Assembly (NCBI GenBank): GCA_026981985.1
Contig: JALSHZ010000110.1
Span: 1-50,808, forward strand
Origin: Gammaproteobacteria bacterium
GTDB taxonomy: Bacteria > Pseudomonadota > Gammaproteobacteria > UWMA-0217
DNA length: 50,808 bases
Direction of reading: 5' to 3'
A program made the translations under genes and the position numbers. Shown here piece by piece: positions 1 through 9,700 of the stretch. Position 1 is the first letter of the stretch, and each line of letters opens with the position of its first letter. The notes beneath the pieces were generated by a model, which saw only the letters and a list, made by a program, of their open reading frames with translations, had not been told where the DNA came from and did not search any database.

Positions 1-258
1 GTTCTCCCGCCTGAAAATGGCGGGAGCGGATTGCACTGCGTAGGGCCGGGTCTTGTAATGGCGTGTCGATGTGGTCGTGTTGCTGCGTGGGATTCGAATA
101 TTGGGAAATGGAGCAGGGTTGGGTGGGTGGCCGGCAAGATGCCGGCGGTCCCAGGGGGGGCGTTGTAGTGGGTGGATGTTTGGAGCACCTGCCGTCACAT
201 TTGGGCTGATATGATGGTTAAGGGGTATCAATGAATCGGAATGGTGGTGGGTGAGCCG
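1..258. other. Non-coding left edge with stem-loops
   Basis: No convincing gene is visible in this stretch. It contains a perfect 8-bp stem (CTCCCGCC at 4-11 with GGCGGGAG at 19-26) and a REP-like palindrome GCCGGCAAGATGCCGGC at 130-146. Neither stem is followed by a T-run on either strand, so neither looks like a simple intrinsic terminator. They could be the end of a REP cluster lying mostly to the left of the window. Confidence 0.5.
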
Positions 259-465
259 ATGAGCATCAAGATTACAGTCGACGATCATGAGGTGAAGAAT
301 CCTGTTGCCAAGGTTGTGATTGGCTTGGTTGCGGTGGCGGTATTGCTGGTTGTGCTGGCGCTGGTGGTGTTGTTGTTTTTGCCGTTGATCTGGTTTGCCA
401 GTTTTATGCTGGTGGCATTGGTGATGGGGGTGTTGGCGGCGGGTTTGCGTCGTTTTGGTGGGTGA
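259..465 (+). CDS. Small hydrophobic membrane protein
   Basis: This encodes a protein of about 68 residues with a short charged N-terminus (MSIKITVDDHEVKNP) followed by two nearly continuous hydrophobic stretches, roughly residues 18-40 and 42-60, and a short basic end. The picture is a small integral inner-membrane protein with two helices and a tight turn. An in-frame ATG lies 18 bases upstream at 241, but the start at 259 is preferred because a GGTGGGTGAG stretch sits just before it. I do not recognise the family. The gene stands alone, convergent with the minus-strand operon to its right, and nothing in the context gives a role. A real gene is likely because of its clean hydrophobic pattern, but its function is unknown. 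Confidence 0.55.
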   Translation: MSIKITVDDHEVKNPVAKVVIGLVAVAVLLVVLALVVLLFLPLIWFASFMLVALVMGVLAAGLRRFGG

Positions 466-550
466 GGCGTTCGTTTCGTTTGGGATTTTTGGTTTAGGTA
501 TTCAAGTCAGACAAGGCGTGAATGGCCGAGTTTGCAGCAAGCCCCCGGAA

Positions 551-580
551 ATCCCCCTAAATCCCCTTTGGGAAAGGGGG
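551..580. repeat. C-rich/G-rich palindromic repeat, copy 1
   Basis: A short palindrome (CCCCTTT at 563-569, AAAGGGG at 573-579) is preceded by ATCCCCCTAAATCCCC. A very similar unit lies near 2987-3020. The two copies bracket the TauE-basic protein-BNR gene trio. On the minus strand this copy lies about 100 bases past the stop codon at 679. It could act as an mRNA end stabiliser, but it has no U-tract. REP-like units of this kind are widespread in proteobacterial intergenic regions. Confidence 0.55.
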
Positions 581-678
581 AGGTTGTTCCGATGTATTAC
601 GGTTAGCGCCAGCTTCAGGCGTGATGAATACTGATGCTTGAGCTTGGCCGGATCGCCGGACAGACAAGGGTGATGGTG

Positions 679-1896
679 TCAGGGTTTGAAGACGACGACG
701 CTGGGGACGACGTTGCTGCGGTTGTTGCCGCCTTGCAATGTGTATCCGCTAGCTACCCAGTAGGTTTTGCGCGACGGATCGGGTTGGATATCGAGGTAGT
801 CACCCCATACGCCGCGCCGCGGGGGGTGTGTCGAGCGGGTAGCGGTGACCATTTGCCAGGTTTTTTTGCGTGGGTCGAGCCAGCCGACAGCATGTGTTGG
901 GTGCTGATCGCCGCCGCCGCAGAATGCGGTGATGCCGATATCGCCGCGGCGGTTTGGCATGGTGGCGGGGTAGGCCCAGGCGCAGGTTTTGTTCCACAGG
1001 TCGGGTTCATCGATCAGTTTGCGTGTTGTTTCATCGATACGCACGACGCGGATAAACGGCTGTGGGTGGGCGGCGTCGGCGGCGGCGCTCCAGGCGAAGC
1101 CCAGCACTCCTTTTGCACGCCAGCCGCCGGTGATGCGGTCGTCGAGACGATCCAGCCACGGGGTATCGCCCGGGCCGTTCGAGCGGTAGGGGCCGTCGCT
1201 CCAATCGGTGACGGCCACCGTGTTTTCGGTCACGGCGGCGGATGCATCAGGCCATTCGTAAATAATCAGCGCGGGTGCAATATTGCTTTGGCTGGCAAAG
1301 AAGGCGGTATCACCCGGGCCGCGCGCAAAGCGTAACGATCCCGCCTCGTCGGTCGACCAGGCCTCGCGGGCCAGTGCGCCCCTGGCTTTGAGTTCACGCA
1401 TCGAAAACCGCAGCACGACGGCGCGTTGCCAGCGGTCGTTGGTGACGCCGTAGAGGTTGAAGGACAGTAGCAGCTTGCCGTCCGTTTCCATTAAATCGGG
1501 ATAATCGAACCAGGTGTTGCGCCAGTCGCTTTCGACGTCGGTGGGCGCGGTGTCCCACCAGGTCCAGGAGCCGGGTGCGCCGGTGCTGCTGACGGCGACG
1601 CGAACAATGTTGCCGCTACTGGATTTGCGAAATTGCAGCAACCAGATCCACAGTCGCCATGCCTTGGAATAGTGAACGATCTGATCGCAGCACACCCCGG
1701 CACCCGTGGCAGGTAGCTCGCTGTAGGGGTCGATGAACGACCAGTTCGCTCCACCATCGGTTGACCGCGAAGAAAACCAGTTGCCGGCCATCAGGATTCG
1801 CTTGCCGGAGGTGGCGACGCTGGGTTCGCAGATCGTTCCTGTCTGCGCGCCCGTCGCGGATTGGTCGAGTGGGATGTTCTTCAGAATCCGCGTCAT
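679..1896 (-). CDS. BNR/sialidase-like beta-propeller protein
   Basis: The product is a 405-residue protein of the sialidase/BNR-repeat type. An Asp-box-like motif (SSRSTDGGANWSF) sits at about residues 42-54, and further aromatic repeat units (for example WSDGPYRSNGPGDTPW) recur along the length, as expected for a propeller. No signal peptide or membrane segment is visible, so it is predicted to be cytosolic or exported by an unusual route. The catalytic Arg triad of true sialidases cannot be assigned by eye, so enzyme activity should not be assumed. The start at 1896 has AGAGGG three bases upstream and overlaps the previous stop by ATGA, showing translational coupling. A larger BNR protein ends the operon immediately upstream (3059-6796), which suggests a shared theme. 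The fold call is fairly firm. The role is unknown. Confidence 0.7.
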   Translation of the reverse strand: MTRILKNIPLDQSATGAQTGTICEPSVATSGKRILMAGNWFSSRSTDGGANWSFIDPYSELPATGAGVCCDQIVHYSKAWRLWIWLLQFRKSSSGNIVRVAVSSTGAPGSWTWWDTAPTDVESDWRNTWFDYPDLMETDGKLLLSFNLYGVTNDRWQRAVVLRFSMRELKARGALAREAWSTDEAGSLRFARGPGDTAFFASQSNIAPALIIYEWPDASAAVTENTVAVTDWSDGPYRSNGPGDTPWLDRLDDRITGGWRAKGVLGFAWSAAADAAHPQPFIRVVRIDETTRKLIDEPDLWNKTCAWAYPATMPNRRGDIGITAFCGGGDQHPTHAVGWLDPRKKTWQMVTATRSTHPPRRGVWGDYLDIQPDPSRKTYWVASGYTLQGGNNRSNVVPSVVVFKP

Positions 1897-2156
1897 GAAC
1901 CCTCTTTCCCGGATTCGTCGCGCACACTGGCCTCTGGCGCCGTGGGTGCTGGCGGGGCTGTGCCACGGCGACGCTTTTTCGCTGGTCCGGCCGCCTTGCG
2001 TTTCGGGCTAGATGCTTCCTCGCGGGCATCGAAATCGGGCCTGCTGGCCGACCGCGTGGATGGGCCGGACCGGCTGCGATGCGCGCTGCCGGGCGTGACT
2101 TCCTTGCACTCGTGGATTTTTCCGGCTTTCTTGCCGGGTTTGTCTTCTGCGCTCAT
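1893..2156 (-). CDS. Small basic low-complexity protein
   Basis: This 87-residue protein is rich in Lys, Arg, Ala, Pro and Ser, with a basic cluster (SPKRKAAGPAKKRRRG) at about residues 49-64. It has no hydrophobic segment and looks intrinsically disordered. It is accepted as real because both ends form ATGA overlaps: its start overlaps the stop of the TauE gene and its stop overlaps the start of the propeller gene. That arrangement is hard to explain unless this frame is translated. The basic tract could bind nucleic acid or an acidic partner. Similar basic tracts occur at the C-terminus of the 3331-residue protein and the N-terminus of the 1245-residue protein nearby. No family is recognised. 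Confidence 0.55.
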   Translation of the reverse strand: MSAEDKPGKKAGKIHECKEVTPGSAHRSRSGPSTRSASRPDFDAREEASSPKRKAAGPAKKRRRGTAPPAPTAPEASVRDESGKEGS

Positions 2157-2875
2157 GTTGCCACCAGCAGCCGACCGCTGTACCCGGCCATGGCTGTCCA
2201 GAACAGCACCGCGTAGCCCCGTTCGCCCACACGCTGGTTGATGCTGCGACCCAGTAGCGTCGCCCCGATCATCACCGGAACCAGCAGCGCCGCAAGCATG
2301 AGTTCAGACCTGCCGAGCAGGCCGGCATGCGCGAATACGGATGCCTTCGTGACATCACCCAGCAACGACACGATGGCGGCCGCGCCAATGAAATACTGGC
2401 GTTGCAAATCAAGGCTGCGAATCGCGATGCCCTTGAGTGGCCCCGAGGTTCCCGAGAAGCCGGATGTCGTGCCGGAAGAGAAGGCCAGAATGCCAGCCCA
2501 GCGCTTTTTCGCCGTGCTTGCCGGCAGAAAATCGGTTGCGAAGGTGGCAAGGATCATCACCAGCACCATGCCGGTGACCCAGTTGGTCGGCGCGGTCACC
2601 ATCAGGCCGGCGCCGACGGCTGCCCCCAACATCACTGCCAGGGCGATCATGGCAGCCGCTCGCAGTGGCAGCGTCTTGCGGTAGGCACCAAGCTTGGCCA
2701 GATTGTTGGCTGCCAGCAGCAGTGCCGCCAGTGCGACGCCTTCCTTGGTGCCCAGCACCGCCGCCAGCGCAGGCACCAGGATCAGTGAGCCGCCCAACCC
2801 GGCAGCGGAAGAAAACATGAAGGCCGCGGGTACCGCGACCAGCAGTAGCAGCATTGTCGGCATGTCGAAAACCAT
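2153..2875 (-). CDS. TauE/SafE family membrane permease
   Basis: The product is a 240-residue polytopic inner-membrane protein. It has the paired glycine-rich hydrophobic segments typical of TauE/SafE (DUF81) transporters: SSAAGLGGSLILVPAL near residue 22 and SGTTSGFSGTSGPLKG near residue 133, the two half-repeats of the family. Seven or eight membrane helices are expected, and the length is close to the family norm. Family members move sulfite, sulfoacetate or other organic anions, but the substrate cannot be read from sequence. The start at 2875 follows a strong AGGAGG. Its stop overlaps the next gene by ATGA, so it opens a three-gene coupled unit with the basic protein and the BNR propeller. 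No sulfonate-degradation genes are nearby, so a sulfur role is not supported by context. Confidence 0.85.
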   Translation of the reverse strand: MVFDMPTMLLLLVAVPAAFMFSSAAGLGGSLILVPALAAVLGTKEGVALAALLLAANNLAKLGAYRKTLPLRAAAMIALAVMLGAAVGAGLMVTAPTNWVTGMVLVMILATFATDFLPASTAKKRWAGILAFSSGTTSGFSGTSGPLKGIAIRSLDLQRQYFIGAAAIVSLLGDVTKASVFAHAGLLGRSELMLAALLVPVMIGATLLGRSINQRVGERGYAVLFWTAMAGYSGRLLVAT

Positions 2876-2986
2876 CTCTACCTCCTGAATTTCAATGTCA
2901 AATCTCGGAGTTCATGCAGCGCATAAACCCGTCATTGCGGACTGAGAGGGATTCTCAGGCGCTTGGCGTGAACGCACGGCCGTTCA

Positions 2987-3020
2987 AATCCCCCCTAACC
3001 CCCCTCTGCGAAAGGGGGGA
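2987..3020. repeat. C-rich/G-rich palindromic repeat, copy 2
   Basis: AAATCCCCCCTAACC is followed by a stem (CCCCCCT at 2999-3005 with AGGGGGG at 3013-3019). It closely resembles the unit at 551-580. It lies about 40 bases past the stop of the large operon on the minus strand, so it may mark the 3' end of that transcript. No U-tract follows. A second small hairpin (CTGAGA at 2942-2947, TCTCAG at 2953-2958) lies between it and the TauE start. Confidence 0.55.
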
Positions 3021-3058
3021 ATTGCCTGGCTTATACATCTGAACCCCAAAACTTGAGT

Positions 3059-6000
3059 TCAGTGGATTTGCGTGCCGGGTCGTCTCCAGCAGCTGATCAG
3101 GCGCGCTGCCGCATGCGGCCAGTTGCGAACTAAGCGGTCGACACGGTCGATGGCGCCGCTGGGCGTGGCGGAGAACGGGTCGGCGGTCGAGCCCGCCAGC
3201 GCCAGCAGCATCACCCGGTTGCCGCTGGGGATCGATGTCAGGTCGATGTCGATCGCCACGGCACGCGGCATCCGCGCGCTCAGTGGTACGGCGAGCCGAT
3301 GCAGCGGCGTCCCATCGGCGGCCAGCTGGACATTCCAGCCGGCAGGCACCGGTGCGGCAGTGCCGCTGACGAGGCTGCGGGCATAGTCGGGGATGGTGCT
3401 GCAATCGCTGGCGGTGAGTTGGCTGCCACTCCTGTCCGTGCGCCATAACAGCACGGCAAAGGCCTCGTTGGCGGGCACCGGGCGGGTATCACGATGATGC
3501 AGCAGCACGTCGACGGTGCTGGGTTCATGGTAGACCTGCCAGACATTGTTGCGCTCGCGGCGGGGAATCACCGTTTCCAGCAGGTCGATTTCGGACGCTG
3601 GCAAATCCGGCACGAGTGCATTTTGCCAGGCTGCCCGGTAGACGGCCGGATGGCCAGCCTCGTCTGTGGCCGCTGTCATCACGGCATTCCACAAGTCGGC
3701 ATCGATGCGACGATATCCTGGCAGTCCCAGCGAGCGGCGATGGCGTTCGACCAGATCACCAAACTGGTCGGTCCAGCGACCGTCCGCAATCACGCTGGGG
3801 TAGAGCCAGCGAAAGGCGGTCTGAAAGGTCCACAACTGATAGCTGAAGCGGCTGTTGTAGAGGTTGGTACCACGAAATGACGGTGTATTCGCCACCGGCG
3901 CCCGTGGCCTGATCGTGATATCGGGGCTGCAACTGGGGGAAACGTCGGGCGCGCTTGGACTACGGCGCGGGTTTTTCATCGGTGTTGGCAGTATCCGGCG
4001 ATCATCGCGCGCATGAACACGTAAATAGGTCCGTGTCACTTCCTGCCGCGCCAGATCGACCTCCCAGACGCCGCGCGACTGTAGTGCCGCGCGCAACAAC
4101 CGTGGCGCATCGGCACCGCCCGCCGGATCGGTCCAGATGGTGAGATCCTGCACCGCATTTTCCGGCAGGCCGTTGACGACCGGTGTCCAACTGCCATGCG
4201 TATTGGTGGCCGGGTTTCTGGTCGCCTGCCACACGCCGGTGACGGTGCCGACATAGACGGTATTGCTGTTGGCCGGATCGACCACCACCGCATAGGCCGG
4301 GTCAATCGGACTGTTGGCGCCGCTGCTGGGTGGGGGCAATACCTGCCCCAGACCAGTGGTGCGAAAACCGCCGGCGCTGTCATCGTAGTAGAAGCAGCTG
4401 TCAGCGCCGGGGGTGGGTGGTGTACCTGGCTGCCACTCGCTGGTCTGGCCGGTACAGCTGAGGTAGAAGTCGTTGCTGCCGGGTACTGGGGCGATATCGG
4501 TGAAAAAGGTGGCTTCAGGGATTACCAGAGGCGAGGTCGCCGTCATTCCCGGGGCCAGCAGCGTAGTTGAAGTCCAGTTGCCGGGATTGGATGGGTCTTC
4601 GTTGTAGCGCAGCACACCGTGTCGGTAGAGTGCCAGCAATGTCGTCGGGTTCACCCATTTGACGGTGACCACGTAGTCCAATGCTGGTGATGCTGGCACA
4701 CCGAAACGCATGTTGGCTGGGCTGCTCGGCGTCCGGTTGCCAGGCCTTGGATCGCGTGCCGGTGCAAAGGCCCCCGGCGCCGTGATCGGCAGAACTCGCC
4801 AGCTATTCGGGTTAGCCGTGCCCAGATCGTCGGTTACCCAGACCCGGTTGGTGCCAAGCGCGATGCGAGCGTGGCTGCCATCGGCCTTGGCGATGGTGTC
4901 GATATCCGAGTAAAAAGTTGACGCGGCATTCTCAGGATCTGTTGCGGGCGAAGGCGGGGCGGTAATGGGCGGCACATAACGCGCGGAGGGGTCGCAGGCC
5001 CAGCTGCCCCGGATGAACTGTCCCATCACATAGTGCGACTGTATCGGGTGGAAGATGACGCCGCCGCCATCGCCCTGCATGCTGGTTTTGAGTTCCCAGA
5101 CGGTATCACCCACGCGTACCTGGCAGCCATTGTCCTGGCAGCCGAGCATGGCGAAGTGGCTCGATGTCGGGTGCGAAGCGACAAAACCTGCCTCGATCGA
5201 CGCCAGCCCCACATTGCGTGAGGCAAAGGTGTTGGTCTGACCCTCGCGCAGCGACACGAACACCCCGCCGTCGCAGGCCACCCATACCTGCCGCGTACTG
5301 CCATCGGCGTTGGTCGCCTTGCGCAGCGCATGCACATCGGGATGCATGCCATTACCGATCAGCCCGGGTACGTCCGCGCCGTGGTGGGTGCCTGCCGGCT
5401 GATCGGAGATGCCTTCAGCGGGCAGCAGTGCCGTGCCGTTCACATCGAAGGCCCAGATCGAGGCATTCCAGTTGCGCAGCCAGATCAGCGAGCCGCCAAT
5501 ATACACCCGATCGAGCCTGGCTCCGCCGCTACCGTCGTGGGTGGTTACCATGATGGCCTGGTCGTAATCGCGCTGTCCGGGCCATAGCTGGCTGCTGGTC
5601 GGCATGCCCGATAGTGGCGCGGCTGTGGGCGTGGTTGCGGTGGGGTTGGTGATCCGCCACAGATGTGCCACCAAGCCGCCGTCGCTGCCGGGTGTTATGT
5701 CCACTTCGCCCAAAACATATACGGTGTTGTTGTCGTCGTTGACGGCCAGGCTCATGCGACCAACCAACACGCTGGTGGCCGGCAGCCCCGTGTTGAGCGT
5801 CATGGTGATCCAGCGGAAGCTTGCGCCATTGTCGTCAGAGATGGAGACACCCGAACCGCGGAAACAGACGAACAGTCGCGAGCCGATGTAGAGCAGGTCG
5901 GTGGGATCGCCCGGGCTGCTGACGCCGCTTGGTGCCGGCGGGGCACCAGGGAATGACAACGGCACCCAGTCGAAGCTGCCGACCCCGGCGTTGATGCTCC

Positions 6001-6796
6001 GGGTGCCGATGAACAGACCCGCCGACGTGGCTGCAATCACACGGTCGCCGTTCTGTCCCGCCGTCGTGCCGGGGACGCGTGCCATGCGGGCGATCGATAC
6101 GCCTTCGAACACATCGATCCCGGTTGCGCTCTCCCAGGGGTCGGCTTGCGCTGCCTGCGTACCCGGCGCCGCGGCGACCAGCACGCCCATGCCCCGCATC
6201 GGTGCTTCATTGGCCGGTGCCTGAAATGCGCCGATTTCACCGGTGCCAACCATGACGAAATCGCTGGCGGCATCGCTGCCGAAATCAACCAGCAGACAGC
6301 CGCAGGCAAAGACACTGGTATGACCGCCAGCGCGGCGCGGTTCGCTGGCCCAGCCGCCCAGTGGCTCCCAGGTGGCGCCGCCATCGCCGCTGTACCAGAC
6401 ACCGCCTTTCGCGGTCGCGGCATAGGCGCGTTGGCCATCCGGGCTCACGGCAAGGTCCCGCACCCGTCCCGAGACCCGGGGGCGTCCGTCGGCCTGGCCA
6501 CGGCGTACCGCCGAAGGGCCGATCGGTACCCAGCGATTGAGGTTGCTCGACGGAAAAGCGAGTGGTGCGGGTGCTGCGCGTGTCGCTGGCCCGGTTGTCG
6601 TCTCTGCTGTCCACAGGCCTTGCTGTTCCATCAGTAGTGCCATGGAGCGCCGCAGCGCATCGCTGTCGACATAGCCGCTGGCAGCGGCAACGAATGCCTC
6701 ACGCGCGTCGGCATGCTTCTTCTTCGCCGCCTTGCGGGCGAGCCGACGCTGGCGTGCTTGCTGCTCTTCCGCGCTGGGACGATCGATATCAGCCAT
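3059..6796 (-). CDS. Large BNR beta-propeller protein, last gene of giant operon
   Basis: This is a 1245-residue protein. A basic N-terminal helix (QRRLARKAAKKKHADARE, about residues 16-33) is followed by about 900 residues of BNR/Asp-box repeats: YSGDGGATWEPL near 135, SISDDNGASFRW near 335 and WVTDDLGTANPNSW near 650. The propeller resembles VPS10/sortilin-like or photosystem-assembly-type BNR proteins rather than catalytic sialidases. The C-terminal 350 residues differ. A stretch near 980-1040 (FQTAFRWLYP through RIDADLWNAV) recalls a peptidoglycan-binding-type fold, but this is tentative. There is no signal peptide or membrane helix. The start at 6796 has GAGGAA upstream and overlaps the stop of the previous gene by 8 bases, so it is coupled to it. 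A scaffold, adhesin or substrate-binding role is possible but unproven. Confidence 0.75.
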   Translation of the reverse strand: MADIDRPSAEEQQARQRRLARKAAKKKHADAREAFVAAASGYVDSDALRRSMALLMEQQGLWTAETTTGPATRAAPAPLAFPSSNLNRWVPIGPSAVRRGQADGRPRVSGRVRDLAVSPDGQRAYAATAKGGVWYSGDGGATWEPLGGWASEPRRAGGHTSVFACGCLLVDFGSDAASDFVMVGTGEIGAFQAPANEAPMRGMGVLVAAAPGTQAAQADPWESATGIDVFEGVSIARMARVPGTTAGQNGDRVIAATSAGLFIGTRSINAGVGSFDWVPLSFPGAPPAPSGVSSPGDPTDLLYIGSRLFVCFRGSGVSISDDNGASFRWITMTLNTGLPATSVLVGRMSLAVNDDNNTVYVLGEVDITPGSDGGLVAHLWRITNPTATTPTAAPLSGMPTSSQLWPGQRDYDQAIMVTTHDGSGGARLDRVYIGGSLIWLRNWNASIWAFDVNGTALLPAEGISDQPAGTHHGADVPGLIGNGMHPDVHALRKATNADGSTRQVWVACDGGVFVSLREGQTNTFASRNVGLASIEAGFVASHPTSSHFAMLGCQDNGCQVRVGDTVWELKTSMQGDGGGVIFHPIQSHYVMGQFIRGSWACDPSARYVPPITAPPSPATDPENAASTFYSDIDTIAKADGSHARIALGTNRVWVTDDLGTANPNSWRVLPITAPGAFAPARDPRPGNRTPSSPANMRFGVPASPALDYVVTVKWVNPTTLLALYRHGVLRYNEDPSNPGNWTSTTLLAPGMTATSPLVIPEATFFTDIAPVPGSNDFYLSCTGQTSEWQPGTPPTPGADSCFYYDDSAGGFRTTGLGQVLPPPSSGANSPIDPAYAVVVDPANSNTVYVGTVTGVWQATRNPATNTHGSWTPVVNGLPENAVQDLTIWTDPAGGADAPRLLRAALQSRGVWEVDLARQEVTRTYLRVHARDDRRILPTPMKNPRRSPSAPDVSPSCSPDITIRPRAPVANTPSFRGTNLYNSRFSYQLWTFQTAFRWLYPSVIADGRWTDQFGDLVERHRRSLGLPGYRRIDADLWNAVMTAATDEAGHPAVYRAAWQNALVPDLPASEIDLLETVIPRRERNNVWQVYHEPSTVDVLLHHRDTRPVPANEAFAVLLWRTDRSGSQLTASDCSTIPDYARSLVSGTAAPVPAGWNVQLAADGTPLHRLAVPLSARMPRAVAIDIDLTSIPSGNRVMLLALAGSTADPFSATPSGAIDRVDRLVRNWPHAAARLISCWRRPGTQIH

Positions 6797-9700
6797 TGTC
6801 TTCCTCGTTCATGATCCGAATCCAGCCTTCCTGAATTTCATGCGGCATGCGCGGCAGCAATGCCGACTGGGTTGCCGAGACGATGGGATCATCGCGCCAG
6901 GTCAATGGTCCGGTGCGGCGCGTGAATTGCTGTTTCTCGCCGAGCAGACTCACTTTCGGCAGACGGATTTCCTCAGGATCGACCAGCACCGGCCCGACCC
7001 GTACCGAGGGGATGACCCGTTGCAGCCCCTTGCTCACCCAGCTGTCGCTCAGGGCCAGGGCCTTGCGCGGCAGAATGCCGGAGGTCAGATGCACGCGTCC
7101 GGCTGGCAGCATCAGCAGGGTCAGCCGGATCACCTGTCCGGGACGGATGTAGAAAGTATCGTCCGGCGCCAGCATGGGGTGCGACAACGGCACGATACCG
7201 GGCAGCGTCACCTTGCCCAGCAGACCCAGCTGGCCCCGATGGATGCCGACATCGCGGGCCGTCGCAGCCACCGCCTTGTCGATCAGATGGAACTGTTCAT
7301 AGTCGTCATCGAGATAGAAGCCGAGCAGGGCATCATCGCTGCGTTGCAGGTCGCCGAGACGCACCGGAAAACGCTGTTCCTTGAGTGCTTCGAAAGCTGC
7401 GCGCCGTTCTTCCACCCCGCCAGGGGCGGTGACGATCACTTCATTGAGATCATCGGGCACATCGAGCCGCAGCGTCGCCTTGACCACGGCGATTGGACGT
7501 CCGACCAGCCCGGCCACGGTCGCGGAACCGGTCGTGCCGTAGGTATCGACCGTCCACAGCGTCGTGTCGATGGCGCGCAGCAGCGTGGTCAGTGTGCTTT
7601 CGGCGGGCGTCGTGCCGCTGGCGCGGTCGCGGATGTCCTCGCGCACGATGGCGGCGGCCATCTGTCCCAGTGGCAGCGCATCCGGTCGTAGCTCAGCGAG
7701 CGGCCCGGCACCGGGCGGTACGGGGCGTCCAGGCGCAGGCTCCCATCGGACTGCGCCGGTGATCTCGTGATGGCTCAGTTGGCCGAGTGCATTGCCATCG
7801 ACATCGAACATCTCCAGCGCCTCGTCGATGTGATCCGGCAGCAGAAATCCGGCCACCGGATTGACCGCCAGCGTCGGCTCCAGCTGATTGACGAAGGCTT
7901 CCGGCGCATTGGCCGGATCGCCGCTGTAGGCCGGGTCGACAAAGCGCAGCAACCAGCGTGCGCCATGCTGTATCCGGGGCGGAATCCTGATGCTGGCGGG
8001 CGCACCGTCGACTTCGAGGGTCGTGGTGGTCAGCGCCTTGCTGACGGGGACGTCGAGGGTGCGACCAAAGGCATCCACCAGCCGCAACGCGGCGATTCTG
8101 ATGGTGCCGCCGAACAAGGGCGTGGGCGCAGCCGTGGCGACGGGGGTATCGTCCTCATCGACGCCGGTGCTGAGGTTGCCGACGTAGTCGATGCCGAGTA
8201 GTTGTTCGCGGATGCCATCGAGTGACGCCGACGCCAGATCCAGCGGTTCGAGAAAATCGGCGAGTGCTTCGAGTGCCGACTGCTGTGCCGCGTCGAGCGC
8301 CGCGTTGGTGGCGTCGCGCGCCTGTTCGGCTTCGATCCAGCGTTCGATGCCCGCATGCAGGGCGGTGGCCAGGCCACGCCCGATGGGGCTGCGGCCGACG
8401 AACTCGAAGGCCTTCGGCTGGCTTGCAGCGCCCGGTTTTCGTGCCAGGTCGAGGTCGTCCAGCTGCCAATCGTCGAGTGTGTCCGAGCCGACCAGTTCCA
8501 CCCGCCACTCCAGCCACAGCGGTATCCACGGTTGGCGCCAGGCGGTGACGCCGAGCGGGCTGGGAGGGGTGCCTTGCAGATAAGAGGCGCGTGCAAGCTC
8601 TGCCGCAAGCTGACGTGACACGATGCGGTCATAGCCGGATACGCTCTTCCAGTGATCGCCTGCCACGGCCCGCGGGCGGGTTGAACGTGATGATGTCGGT
8701 GCCGTCGACAGGGTGTATTCACCACTGCCGTCGTAACGGCCATCCGGTGAAAACAGGCGCAGCATCTCGGCCTCGATGCGCATCTGATATTGCGGTTGTG
8801 CGGCTGTATCGTCTTCTGCGGCGGCAGCGGCCAGCCACGCGCTGCAATAGGGGTTGAGCGTCACCGCTTCGCGTACCACCGTCAGCACTTCGCGTGGCAG
8901 CGCGCCGGAGCCCAGTGTCGGCACCAGGCTGGCAGCGTCGATGGTGCCCTTGATCGACGTGATGGCCTCGCTCGGATAGCGGCAGCGCAGCCGACCGGCA
9001 TCGTCATAGAGACCGTCCTGATGATGTCGCAGTGATGGCTTGGCGCCACGTACCGCGACAATCGGTGCCTGTGGCCGGAACAGCCGTGGTGCCGGGCGGG
9101 TGACGGTACGACGTTCGGCTGTCTTGCCGTCGGCAGCGGCGAGGCTGATGTTCGGCGCGGCGGCTTTCGGAGCGGCACCGACCGGCGCGAAGCGCACCTT
9201 GTCGCGCCATACGGGGATCGGGTTCAAGTCGAGCTTCAGTTCGGTCGCTTTGATGGCAGCGCGCCCTTTGCGGCCGACCGAGGTGGCGCTGATGGCGCTG
9301 GAATCTTCCACCCGCAGTTCGTCCGGGCGGGCGGCGGGCAATGGTTTGCCGGGCAGCGACCAGAAGGTATCGGCATGCTCGCGTTCGGCGATGTCGCGCA
9401 TGCCGTCCGGGCTGCCGAGGCGATCCAGCAGATCGCTGGTGAATGCCGCCGCCAGCATTTCCACGGCGCCGCGCTCGCTGTCGCTGGCATCGCTTGCCGC
9501 CGCGCCGAGGGCGGCCACGATGTCGTCGGTATCGTGACCAATGGCGATCGACAGGGCGGCCGGGTCGGGGCGCTCATCGATATTCGCGGGCGCTTCGCCA
9601 ATGGGTACGCCGGTCACCATGCCATGCAGCAGCGACAGGAAGCGTGGTTCACGCTGCGCCAGCACCACGCTGGCGGGGTTGTCGACCGGCAATGCGGGTA

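Noticed and set aside
634-1335. 233-residue + strand open frame opposite the 405-residue propeller
   Set aside because: The minus-strand gene has BNR motifs and coupled starts, while this frame has Gly/Ala-rich shadow composition.
2153-2875. Assigning a sulfonate or taurine role to the TauE/SafE permease
   Set aside because: No sulfonate-degrading or sulfur-regulating genes are nearby, and the family covers many substrates.
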